A stretch of 64,000 nt of DNA from JBBSEX01 sp038239345. GTDB lineage: Bacteria > Acidobacteriota > Terriglobia > Bryobacterales > Bryobacteraceae. The translations under genes were made by a program, and so were the position numbers. The DNA lies in the NCBI GenBank assembly GCA_038239345.1, contig JBBSEX010000001.1, forward strand, positions 434,001 to 498,000. Direction: 5' to 3'. Below, piece after piece: positions 1 to 7,949 of the stretch. Every line of letters begins with the position of its first letter. The first letter of the stretch is position 1. The notes beneath the pieces were generated by a model. It was not told the DNA's origin and ran no database searches. It saw only the letters and a list, made by a program, of their open reading frames with translations.

Positions 1-1719
1 CGCGGCATTAGGGTCGAAGGCGGGGCCGTCATAGGTGTAGGTCGGCGGAGGATATTGCAGATACAACGAGCTTTGTCCGTCGTTATTCAAGGCAACGACA
101 TTGGCCACATAGCCGCTGGCCGCGGGCGGCGGAGTGACCAGGATACTGCTGTCCGGATTGACACGGATTTGGGCCGCCAGAGCGCCGTCGAATAGAATGC
201 GCGTATCCGGCTGCAAGGTATTTCCGCTGATCGTCACCGCGCGATTACCCTTATCGTCAAACGCCGGCGTCACTGCCGTCACAACCGGGGGTGGATTGTG
301 CACCAGTGTAAACGCGCCAGGTAATACATACAAATCGTTGTTCAGGGCGAAGGTCATGTGACGCGGACCGTCGCCCGAGAACGTCGCCAGATCCACTTCC
401 AGATAGTTTTGGCTATAGGCCCGCACCGATCCTGGCAGCACGCGAGCCGATCCTCCGATGGCCGTTGCACTTACTCCGGAAAGAAGACCTCCATTCGAAT
501 TAAACAAACCCGCGCCGGTGACGTACACTCCGGCACTGCTTGCTCCTACCGGTAAAACCGCTCCCTTCACCGCCACCGCGTTTAAGGCTAGCGCCGGGTA
601 GGCGACGCTGGGGAAGCTATACGTACTTACCGCGTAGAGGCTGGTGGCACTGCGTTTATTGACGTAGAAATTGGTGGAGTCGGCGCTGGCACCGGCGCTG
701 ACGTATACCGCCGAGGCCTGATTCCAATCCTTCGTGCCGGGATAAAATTGTGTGTCGAAGGGAGATCCCACGGGGATCTCCTTACCGGATGCATCCACCG
801 GATATTGCAAGCCGCCGGGAGTCAATTCGCCCGAGGCGGGAGGCGGTAGCGGATGCGCATATACATAATACTGGCCAGGTGGAACGGCATCGATGCGATA
901 CGTTCCATCGGGATTGCTCAGCGCGCTAATTGTCGGCCCACTGGGTGAAATCGCCACTACGGACGCCAGATTCACGCCGTCGCCGCCCGAGTAGGCCACA
1001 CGCCCCGTGATGCTCCCTGTTGCCGACAGAAATCCGGCACCGGGATAGAGCAAGGAAATACCGGCGATATCGTCGGCGCCAAGCGGCTTTGCTTTACTTG
1101 TCGAGCGCGTAAAGCTGGTTGACATCACGCTGGATGAGAACGTATGTTGCAAGCCCAGCGTATGCCCGAATTCATGCACCAGCGTCGTGAAGAAAGCCTC
1201 GCTGAAACTAGGTGTTTGGGTCAGATCGCGGCGCAGCTTCAACTTGGATCGCATGATCGGCACAAAAGGCACGCCCGACGCGGTGGAAATGGTGGCCGAG
1301 GCGGCGTTCAAGGGCATCGTGATCCCACCCAGGGCCGCCAGTCCAGGAGGAACGTCATCATCGAAGACCACGTCGATGCCCGGCGTATTTTGCGTACTGC
1401 CGAAGGTCTCGAGCCCTCCAAAGGCCAGCCGCAGATCGGAAGAGGGTACATCGTTCCATTGCCGCCCGGCCAGGCGAATCTGGCTGATTACGGCGGCGAA
1501 ACTGTCACCCGGCGCCAATGGGGACGGGCCTTGATCGGAAATGAAGTAGAAAACCGTTTTGTTTTGCAGCGCGTTCAGATCGAATTTGAAAGGAATCGGA
1601 CCAGAGCCAAACCGGCCATTGAAGATCACGTAGAAGTAATAGGCCTGAGCCGAGGTGGCAAGTAACAGCGATGCCGCGACAAGCGGTAACAGGCGGCGGA
1701 ACTTGCAGCTCCAGTTCAT
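1..1719 (-). CDS. Matrixin-like zinc metalloprotease with carboxypeptidase-regulatory-like and IPT/TIG-like domains (truncated at window edge)
   Basis: The frame is open for 573 codons from an ATG at 1719 to the left edge, so the C-terminus is missing. Residues 1-26 form a signal peptide ending in TSAQA, so the protein is exported. Residues 182-192 read HEFGHTLGLQH, the HExxHxxGxxH zinc signature of metzincin/matrixin peptidases. A region at about 235-295 resembles a carboxypeptidase regulatory-like beta domain, and about 495-560 resembles an IPT/TIG domain. The start overlaps the stop of the upstream small secreted gene (ATGA), so the two are translationally coupled. Substrate is unknown; a secreted peptidase of proteins is inferred. 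Confidence 0.85.
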   Translation of the reverse strand, partial: MNWSCKFRRLLPLVAASLLLATSAQAYYFYVIFNGRFGSGPIPFKFDLNALQNKTVFYFISDQGPSPLAPGDSFAAVISQIRLAGRQWNDVPSSDLRLAFGGLETFGSTQNTPGIDVVFDDDVPPGLAALGGITMPLNAASATISTASGVPFVPIMRSKLKLRRDLTQTPSFSEAFFTTLVHEFGHTLGLQHTFSSSVMSTSFTRSTSKAKPLGADDIAGISLLYPGAGFLSATGSITGRVAYSGGDGVNLASVVAISPSGPTISALSNPDGTYRIDAVPPGQYYVYAHPLPPPASGELTPGGLQYPVDASGKEIPVGSPFDTQFYPGTKDWNQASAVYVSAGASADSTNFYVNKRSATSLYAVSTYSFPSVAYPALALNAVAVKGAVLPVGASSAGVYVTGAGLFNSNGGLLSGVSATAIGGSARVLPGSVRAYSQNYLEVDLATFSGDGPRHMTFALNNDLYVLPGAFTLVHNPPPVVTAVTPAFDDKGNRAVTISGNTLQPDTRILFDGALAAQIRVNPDSSILVTPPPAASGYVANVVALNNDGQSSLYLQYPPPTYTYDGPAFDPNAA

Positions 1720-2252
1720 TGCGCTTGCTGCCCCGAGGTCGTTCGAATGCGCGCGGTGACATCCCGCAAGTTCAGCGAGATGGCCTGATCGCGAACCGGT
1801 TGCCCGCTCTTTGGATCGAGCATCATCTCTTCGGTGGCTGGCCGCTTTAGAAGAACGTCGCCGACCTGGGGCGCGGTCAGCGTGAATAAACCTTGCGACA
1901 AACCGATAATCTGCGTCATACCGCTCTTGCCGGTCCAAAGAAACAAGAAATATTCTTCGCCCGCAGTCAAAACCGGGGCTCCGGCGAAGACTTGGCGGTA
2001 ACCTTGATACACCCCGCCCGGAACAGCTACATCCACCTGTGAGGCTATCTTTCCTTTCAACTGGCTGGATACGGTTACGCGGTAGTGCGTGTAAACCAAG
2101 GAATTATGGCTCTCGGTGTAGGAGGCTCCTATCCGGCCTCGGACAATCGAAGTGGATTTCACGATCATATCGTCCACCGACAACTTTTCGAGCGTTGCCG
2201 CGGACAGCGTCAGCGTCAGGAAAAAGATCGGAATGGAAGACAAACAGCGCAT
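1716..2252 (-). CDS. Small secreted protein coupled to the matrixin-like protease
   Basis: 178 residues with an N-terminal hydrophobic signal sequence ending near LTLSAATL. The body is beta-rich in appearance with no catalytic motif that I recognise. Its stop overlaps the ATG of the matrixin-like protease by four bases, so the pair is probably one transcript and may act together outside the cytoplasm, for example as partner or inhibitor; that role is inference from position only. The upstream region (2253-2399) holds no gene. Function unknown. Confidence 0.7.
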   Translation of the reverse strand: MRCLSSIPIFFLTLTLSAATLEKLSVDDMIVKSTSIVRGRIGASYTESHNSLVYTHYRVTVSSQLKGKIASQVDVAVPGGVYQGYRQVFAGAPVLTAGEEYFLFLWTGKSGMTQIIGLSQGLFTLTAPQVGDVLLKRPATEEMMLDPKSGQPVRDQAISLNLRDVTARIRTTSGQQAQ

Positions 2253-2399
2253 GTGGAATTAATAAGCCAGCACGGTCGTAACATCACTGTAGCACTTATT
2301 CCGCCTCCCTAACTGTCTGAAAGTACAGGAGCGGACTGGCCTATTTTGTGGATATGGGACACGCGCTGAGACAAAACGGGACAACCGAAGCAGTCACAC

Positions 2400-3104
2400 C
2401 TAACGAGAAAGTGCGATGCTCCGCACGGTGCCGTCCACTAGCCGAATCTGCGCCAATCCGTCCTCGCCGAACGCGTAGCGAAACGATTCGATGAAGCCTT
2501 CTTCTTCGGGCATCGACAGCTTTGAGACCGGATCGCCCAGCCTGGCAAGCATCTCTTTACGGCTCATACCGGGAGTGATGGCCGACACTTCTTCGCGGGT
2601 CAAGACACGGGGCTTCGGGGGCTCGGGCGGCTTTTCCGCTACTTTCTGTTCGGCCGGCGGAGGGTTCACTTCGGGCGGCACATCGGCCGATAAATAATAG
2701 GTGACCTTCAAAATCTTTACCTGCAACGATCCAGCCTTGCAGGGCTTGCGCAACAACAAGCTTTCGGCGAAAACCGCATCGGTGGATTTCATCAGGATGC
2801 TGGTATTCACCACCAGAGCCTTCGCTCCATCGGCAACCACACCCAAATTGGTGGCATGCTCTTTCAGCAGCAAATCATCGGCGCCTTCGATGCGCCAAGT
2901 CACTGTTACGGGCTTGCCGTAGGTGTGTTTGAACTGAAAACGGATGCTTGGCTCCTGCCAGAAGGGATCGAGCGCGCTGCAATCCGCCGTGAACTGCAAG
3001 CCGTGGACGTCGGCGTCATGCTGCCACTGCTCGGACGCGGCGAGAACCGTAGCCGGGAGCAGCAGGAAACCTACCAGGATCGGCGATAGTGCGCGGTTGT
3101 TCAT
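2400..3104 (-). CDS. Exported protein with BamE/SmpA-like C-terminal domain
   Basis: The frame is open further upstream, but the ATG at 3104 gives a typical signal peptide (MNNRALSPILVGFLLLPATVLA), so I place the start there, giving 234 residues. The middle third is a beta-rich region followed by a Pro/Glu-rich linker. The last 65 residues, beginning LTREEVSAITPGMSRKEM and including RLGDP, match the pattern of BamE/SmpA/OmlA-like small domains, which in other proteins sit in the outer-membrane assembly complex. It is not a standalone BamE, so membership of that complex is not implied. It is divergent from the chemosensory operon. Confidence 0.6.
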   Translation of the reverse strand: MNNRALSPILVGFLLLPATVLAASEQWQHDADVHGLQFTADCSALDPFWQEPSIRFQFKHTYGKPVTVTWRIEGADDLLLKEHATNLGVVADGAKALVVNTSILMKSTDAVFAESLLLRKPCKAGSLQVKILKVTYYLSADVPPEVNPPPAEQKVAEKPPEPPKPRVLTREEVSAITPGMSRKEMLARLGDPVSKLSMPEEEGFIESFRYAFGEDGLAQIRLVDGTVRSIALSR

Positions 3105-3208
3105 TCGTGAAGACTTGCTGTTCTGGTTGACGCTAAGTGATCGGCATCGGTGAAGCAGGACTTTAATACTACGAACTATTTGGCGGGGCTTTCGTGGGCT
3201 CATCGGTA

Positions 3209-3220
3209 GGTGGTACCACC
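3209..3220. promoter_or_regulatory. Perfect 12-bp palindrome, possible operator
   Basis: GGTGGTACCACC is its own reverse complement and is flanked by GGGCT and AGCCC arms. It lies in the divergent region between the BamE-like gene and the chemosensory operon. A regulator site is inferred. Confidence 0.35.
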
Positions 3221-3260
3221 AGCCCATCCTCCGCAACCTGATGATTCTGCGGGGGTACAG

Positions 3261-3270
3261 TACTCGAGTA
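3261..3270. promoter_or_regulatory. Perfect 10-bp palindrome, possible operator
   Basis: TACTCGAGTA is a perfect palindrome 80 bases before the start of the first chemosensory-operon gene, close to where a promoter would lie. It could be a site for the ribbon-helix-helix-like domain encoded just downstream; this is inference. Confidence 0.35.
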
Positions 3271-3349
3271 GGGTATTTTACTTAATGGTGGTAAGTAGTT
3301 GCCCGATAGAACGAGGGCGAAATTCCCGCTATCATGCAAGGACCGGCGA

Positions 3350-4807
3350 ATGTACGGGCAAAAGCCGGACGTGTCTGTTATGAAGCTTCCACCGCTTGAT
3401 CGCCGGCTTGAAATGAGGACGTCGCAGCACGACGTGGCTCATTGGCAGGCCGCCGCGACCAAAGCCGGTTATCGATCGATGACGGAGTGGATCAGGCATA
3501 CCCTGAATAAGGAAATCGAAGGGGGAGTCCGGCAGGCGGTCCTGAATCGTCCGGCGATTGCTACTACCCGCCTGGAAAATGGAATTCGTGTCGTCAGCGA
3601 GTCGATTCCCGGCTCCAAGCGAATCGAATTAGGAGCCTTTGTCGAATGCGGTTGGCGCGATGAGGGGGAAGAGCGCCCGGGCTTGGCGGAATTGTGCCAA
3701 CGTCTGTTGCTAGCCGGGACCAGCAGCCGCGACGAACGGCAGATCGCCACCGAGACCTATCCGACGGCCGGGTTTGTGGCCCGCGATTACACTTGCTTTC
3801 ATGCCTCGGTTCCAGGCGAAGGATGCTGGGAAGTAATGGATTTGCTGGGCGACGTGTTCCTCAATTCCACCTTTCCCCAGGAGTGCCTGGAACGCGAACG
3901 GCGATCGTTACTGCTGGAATGGAACGAATCGTGCGACGAACCAAGGCGTTATTTGGAACACCTCCGCCGGGGTACGCTGCAGGCCCGGCGAAACGCTTTG
4001 CGGCGCTTCGACCGCACCGATGTCATTTACTTTGTGCAACGGCACTACACACCCGGCCGAATCGTACTGGCCGCCGCCGGCGACGTTTTCCACGAGGATC
4101 TTGTAGCCCAGGCCCGGGACGCTTTCTGGCGTCTGGAAGGCGAGGATACGCCGGCAGCGGGGGCCGCGCCGAAGCGCCCACCTCTGTGGACCGAAGAAGA
4201 ACCGTTTACCCATTCCTACTTTTGCCTGGAAGTGGCCGCGAACGCAAGCGGGGCTGACCGCTGGGGTCTGTATGCTCTGGCCGAGATTCTGGGCGAGCGC
4301 TTGCACTGGTGTCTTTATCGCGATCTTGACTTGGTCGCCACGGTAAATTGCGCTTGTGAAATTGGAAAGGGTACGGCCCGCGTGGTGGTTCGAGGCAGCG
4401 CTTTACCAGAGAATGAATTTGCCGCGGTACAGGAAATTCTATCGGCTTGGCGGGAACTGGTTACCTGGAGTTCGGCGGCGACTCCGGCGGAGATCGAACG
4501 CGCCAAGCGCCGGCTTCGCACGCGCAATTCCTGGCAGGGCGACCATACATACAATCGCTTCCAGCGGATCGGGCTGGACGAACTGTATTTCGGCAAGACC
4601 ATGCCTGAGGAACGTATGCTGGCGGAAATCGATCTGGTAAATGCCGGGATGTTACGGCAGATAGCACGGCGCCTGGGTAATGAACGTTTAGGTAATGAGC
4701 GGCTGGAGATGAATCTAGCGGTAGTGGGCCCGGTGGAACGGGGCGCGTCGGCTGGACTGCTGGAAAAAGCAGCCGCCGCACCAAGGGCTTTGGGCCTTGC
4801 CATATGA
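3350..4807 (+). CDS. Ribbon-helix-helix-like domain fused to a catalytically inactive M16 peptidase-like protein
   Basis: I place the start at ATG 3350, seven bases after AAGGA; an earlier TTG in frame lacks a ribosome site. This gives 485 residues. Residues about 19-56 (MRTSQHDVAHWQAAATKAGY then SMTEWIRHTLNKE) look like a ribbon-helix-helix/MobC-type DNA-binding segment. The rest follows the M16 (pitrilysin/processing peptidase) N-domain pattern, but where active members have G-x-x-HFLEH this protein has GLAELCQRLLLAGT, so both zinc histidines and the catalytic glutamate are gone. A scaffolding or regulatory role is therefore likely, not proteolysis. It is the first gene of the chemosensory operon, 66 bases before the next gene. 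Confidence 0.7.
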   Translation: MYGQKPDVSVMKLPPLDRRLEMRTSQHDVAHWQAAATKAGYRSMTEWIRHTLNKEIEGGVRQAVLNRPAIATTRLENGIRVVSESIPGSKRIELGAFVECGWRDEGEERPGLAELCQRLLLAGTSSRDERQIATETYPTAGFVARDYTCFHASVPGEGCWEVMDLLGDVFLNSTFPQECLERERRSLLLEWNESCDEPRRYLEHLRRGTLQARRNALRRFDRTDVIYFVQRHYTPGRIVLAAAGDVFHEDLVAQARDAFWRLEGEDTPAAGAAPKRPPLWTEEEPFTHSYFCLEVAANASGADRWGLYALAEILGERLHWCLYRDLDLVATVNCACEIGKGTARVVVRGSALPENEFAAVQEILSAWRELVTWSSAATPAEIERAKRRLRTRNSWQGDHTYNRFQRIGLDELYFGKTMPEERMLAEIDLVNAGMLRQIARRLGNERLGNERLEMNLAVVGPVERGASAGLLEKAAAAPRALGLAI

Positions 4808-4873
4808 CGGCGGGAATCGGGATGATCGCGTGGTTTTGCCGGAATTATGGTGGAACAAAGCGGGGAGGTTGTC

Positions 4874-6190
4874 TTGCTAGCTAAGAAAGTAGATATGTTG
4901 CGTGAAGCCGTCGCGGCGGCTCGCAGCGGCAACAAAGGGGCGGCGCGGCACCTGCTGCAAAAAGCGTGTGCCCAGGATCCGAATAATGAGCAGGCTTGGT
5001 TGTGGCGCGCCTCGCTGGCCGAAACACCGGACGAAGCGCGTGGCTATCTGGAAAAAGTGTTGCAGCTTGATCCGAATCACAAGACCGCTCTTTCCTGGCT
5101 GGCTCGGCTGCGCAACGAACCGCAACGTTCCACGCCCGTCGGTTCCGGACTCCGCTCCGGTTCGCCTGCCGCTACCCCAGCCCCGGCGCAGCGCCCGCCC
5201 GCTCCTCCTGCTGCGGTGACGGCTCCAGTTCACACTGACGTCGCGCCACCGCCCACCGAGAAACCGAAGGCGGCCCCGGCGTGGCCTGTTCCCGCCCGTC
5301 ATCCGTCGCAGACGGTAGGGAATCCTGTCGTTCCGGCGGCCGTTACTCCGGCAGTGGCGGCGGCTTCGGCGGTTCCTCACGGACCAATTTTGGTTCCACC
5401 TAGAACCGCGGCACCTCCAGCCCCTACCCTAAGCCCATCTCACGGGCAAGCCACGCGGGTGCGGCCCGTGCCAGCCGACGATGACGAAGTGGAGGCGCAC
5501 GGGGCATCGGCCACCGATTGTCCAATGTGTGGTTTCGCCAACGGCGCGCTGAACGCTAAATGTACGAATTGCAAGGCGATCCTTTCGCTGGCCGATGTCG
5601 ACGCCATCACCAAGAGCCGCGATGCCAATGAAGATCTGGTGAAGCAAGCCGTGGAACGCTATCAACGGATGATTCCGAACGGCGGCGCGCAGGCCCACAT
5701 TAACCTCGCCGTGGCGTATCTGAACCTGCATAGCGCCAGTGAAGCCCTGCGCCATCTGAAGGCGGCGGCGAAGCTGGCCCCGCACGAGCCGCACTTGGAA
5801 CAGGCGCTGAAAACAGTGCAGAAGCGGGCCCTCATCCTGATCGTGGATGACAGCGCGACAGTCCGGAAGCTGGTCACCTCTACGCTCGAACGCAATAATT
5901 ATCGAACGATTGTGGCAGCCGACGGCATGGAAGCCCTTGCCAAGCTCAACGAAGACATTCCCGATCTGGTTCTGCTCGATATTACGATGCCCCGCATGGG
6001 CGGCTACCAGGTTTGCAAGATCATCAAGGATAATGCCACGACGAAGAAAGTGCCGGTGGTGATGCTTTCCGGCAACGACGGCTTCTTCGACAAGGTAAAA
6101 GGACGGCTGGCGGGCGCCACCGATTATTTGACGAAGCCCTTTGAACCCTCGCTCCTGGTCAAGTCGCTGGAGAAGTACCTGAAAGCGTAA
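4874..6190 (+). CDS. TPR - zinc ribbon - receiver protein (PilG-like response regulator)
   Basis: TTG 4874 follows GGGGAGG (4862-4868) at a spacing of five, so I prefer it to the in-frame ATG at 4847, which has no good ribosome site. The 438-residue product has an N-terminal TPR-like helical segment (about 1-85), a long Pro/Ala linker, a zinc ribbon of form CPMCGF...CTNCKA (about 216-234), a second TPR-like segment and a C-terminal receiver (about 321-438). The receiver keeps the acidic pair in VDDS, phosphoacceptor Asp369 in LLDITMP and Lys in TKPFEP. It is probably phosphorylated by the CheA of this operon. The zinc ribbon is not usual in PilG-type regulators. Confidence 0.85.
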   Translation: MLAKKVDMLREAVAAARSGNKGAARHLLQKACAQDPNNEQAWLWRASLAETPDEARGYLEKVLQLDPNHKTALSWLARLRNEPQRSTPVGSGLRSGSPAATPAPAQRPPAPPAAVTAPVHTDVAPPPTEKPKAAPAWPVPARHPSQTVGNPVVPAAVTPAVAAASAVPHGPILVPPRTAAPPAPTLSPSHGQATRVRPVPADDDEVEAHGASATDCPMCGFANGALNAKCTNCKAILSLADVDAITKSRDANEDLVKQAVERYQRMIPNGGAQAHINLAVAYLNLHSASEALRHLKAAAKLAPHEPHLEQALKTVQKRALILIVDDSATVRKLVTSTLERNNYRTIVAADGMEALAKLNEDIPDLVLLDITMPRMGGYQVCKIIKDNATTKKVPVVMLSGNDGFFDKVKGRLAGATDYLTKPFEPSLLVKSLEKYLKA

Positions 6191-6223
6191 TTTGTCCTCC
6201 CACCGTAATGTAATCCCCGCTAA

Positions 6224-6252
6224 CTGACGATAAATACGCTTACTATCGGCAG
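6224..6252 (+). other. Imperfect inverted repeat between two regulator genes
   Basis: CTGACGATA and TATCGGCAG form a 9-bp stem with one mismatch around an 11-base loop in the 84-base gap between the two receiver genes. It could be an mRNA hairpin that sets relative expression. There is no T-run, so it is not a convincing terminator. Confidence 0.25.
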
Positions 6253-6274
6253 TGAGGGAGCGCACACGGAAGAT

Positions 6275-6637
6275 ATGGGAAAGACAATTCTGCTGGTGGA
6301 TGATAGTCCAACTGACATTCGCCTGATGACTGCCGCTCTTGAGGGCCGGGGTTACATCCTCCTGACGGCCACCGATGGCGAGGAAGCTCTTATCAAGACG
6401 GCGCAACAGCGGCCGGATCTGATTTTGCTGGACATCGTTCTCCCCAAGAAAAATGGTTTTCAGGTTTGCCGGATGGTGAAAACCACGCCGGCGACCAAAG
6501 GGACAAAGGTAATCCTGGTGAGCAGCAAAACCCAGGATGCCGATCGTTTCTGGGGCCTGAAGCAAGGCGCGGACGAATACCTTACCAAGCCATTTACCGC
6601 CGATGAATTGGCAGCCTCGGTGGCGAGAAATCTGTAA
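6275..6637 (+). CDS. Single-domain response regulator, PilH/CheY-like
   Basis: The 120 residues form a single receiver domain with nothing attached. Acidic residues Asp9-Asp10, phosphoacceptor Asp53 (LLDIVLPKKNG), a conserved Ser-Ser in ILVSSKT and Lys in TKPFTADE are all present. No output domain exists, so it must act by protein contact, either on a pilus or surface motor or as a phosphate sink for the multi-HPt CheA. It lies between the PilG-like protein and the CheW-like adaptor, the same pairing of PilG- and PilH-type regulators seen in type IV pilus chemosensory loci. The family call is firm; the target is unknown. Confidence 0.9.
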   Translation: MGKTILLVDDSPTDIRLMTAALEGRGYILLTATDGEEALIKTAQQRPDLILLDIVLPKKNGFQVCRMVKTTPATKGTKVILVSSKTQDADRFWGLKQGADEYLTKPFTADELAASVARNL

Positions 6638-6673
6638 AGGACTTTCCGCTCCCGGACAGCCGCGCGCGGATCA

Positions 6674-7924
6674 ATGGACGCAATGGCCGACGAGTTCGAT
6701 CACCCTAACCTAACCGATCCGGATGCCTGGCCGCTATCTGTCGAAGATGATGAGCAGGATGCCCCCTTTATCGTTGAAGAGCCGGGCTTTTCCATGTTCG
6801 GCGATCCTTTGCCGTCATCCCAGCCGCCGACCGGGGCGGTGGCTGAAGAAGATCCGATGGACCTGATGCTGGCCGAACTTCTGATGGACGTCGACATCGA
6901 TCCTCTAGCGGACGGCGAAGAGCCAGCACTGGCGTTTGAGGACATGGCGCCGGCAATCCACGAAGATTTGTTTGCCTTACCGCTGGAAGCTGCGGCGGCG
7001 GCGACGGCCGAGCCGGAAGTCGCGGAATCGCCGGCGGAGATCTTTCTTCAATACACAGCGCTCCAGGCCACCGCACCACAGGCCACCGCACCACAGGCCA
7101 CGGCGGCGGTCCCGGTCGATTCCAGTCCTGCCGCGGACTTGGCGCCAGCAACAGATTTCGCCGCGGCTGATTTTGCGATCACCGATTTCGCCGCAACGGA
7201 TTTTGCCCATACCGATTTTGACCTGCCCGATTTGCAGATTCCCGAACCGCCGTTCTTCGCCGAGCCCGGCACAACCGATGAGGATCTGATGGGAGCCGCC
7301 GCTGCCGCCGCTGCGTTTGAGGAGTTCGGTCCCGCGCCGGAACCGCAATTCCTGCAGCCTTCGGAACTCGAAGAAGTGCAAGCGGGCAGTCTGGACCGGC
7401 TGATTGAGCAGATGGATCGCGAAGTCCGGGCAACACCTCTGGAAGTAGTGCCCGCAAAACGGGAAGTGGAGGGGAAAACCGAGAAGTATGTGGTCTTCTC
7501 GCTCTCGGGGATCCGCTATGCCTTACCGATTCAGAACGTACTCGAAATGGAGAAAGTCCCGGGCATTACCATTGTGCCCAACCTTCCGGAATTTGTGCGC
7601 GGGGTGACGAATTTGCGCGGCGAGATCATAGCTGTGTTGGATCTCCGGGTACTATTTGGCCTGGATCAGCCCGACCTATTGGACCGGCGGCGAATTCTTG
7701 TCGTTCGCGGCGGGCACGATCCCATTACAACGGCAATTATCGTGGACGAGGTTCGGGGGATCGCTTCGTTGGTGACGGACCGGCTCACGAAACCTTTAGT
7801 GGAACAGGGGCGTATCGATTCCCTGCTCCGCGGAGTTTTCGAACAGGACGAGCATTCGCTCCATGTCCTTGATGTGGATAAATTATTCCTTGCGCCGGAA
7901 CTACGGCAATTTGAAGCGAATTGA
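6674..7924 (+). CDS. CheW-domain adaptor with long acidic repetitive N-terminus
   Basis: 416 residues; another ATG at 6683 is an equally possible start. The C-terminal part (about 271-410, from KYVVFSLSGIRYALPIQNV to LHVLDVDKLFL) is a CheW domain that couples receptors to CheA, with the NLRGEIIAVLDL core. The first 260 residues are low-complexity, strongly acidic and Ala/Pro-rich, with tandem ATAPQ units and repeated DFAxxDF units. Such a tail is absent from ordinary CheW and may control assembly of the array; that is inference. It sits 25 bases ahead of the receptor gene. Confidence 0.85.
   Translation: MDAMADEFDHPNLTDPDAWPLSVEDDEQDAPFIVEEPGFSMFGDPLPSSQPPTGAVAEEDPMDLMLAELLMDVDIDPLADGEEPALAFEDMAPAIHEDLFALPLEAAAAATAEPEVAESPAEIFLQYTALQATAPQATAPQATAAVPVDSSPAADLAPATDFAAADFAITDFAATDFAHTDFDLPDLQIPEPPFFAEPGTTDEDLMGAAAAAAAFEEFGPAPEPQFLQPSELEEVQAGSLDRLIEQMDREVRATPLEVVPAKREVEGKTEKYVVFSLSGIRYALPIQNVLEMEKVPGITIVPNLPEFVRGVTNLRGEIIAVLDLRVLFGLDQPDLLDRRRILVVRGGHDPITTAIIVDEVRGIASLVTDRLTKPLVEQGRIDSLLRGVFEQDEHSLHVLDVDKLFLAPELRQFEAN
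7064..7103 (+). repeat. 15-bp tandem repeat inside the CheW-like gene
   Basis: The unit CAGGCCACCGCACCA occurs at 7064 and 7079, with a partial third copy from 7094. It encodes the QATAP peptide repeats of the disordered region. The repeat keeps the reading frame and could vary in copy number between strains. Confidence 0.7.
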
Positions 7925-7949
7925 GATTGTAAGAAGGAGTTATTGAGAA

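Noticed and set aside
3350..4807. PqqF-like active M16 peptidase
   Set aside because: The HxxEH site is missing and there are no pqq genes; a pseudo-enzyme is more likely.
5429..6565. 378-codon minus-strand frame
   Set aside because: Shadow of the TPR-zinc ribbon-receiver and lone receiver genes.
7064..7103. CRISPR-like direct repeats
   Set aside because: The repeats are contiguous, without spacers, and encode a disordered peptide tract.
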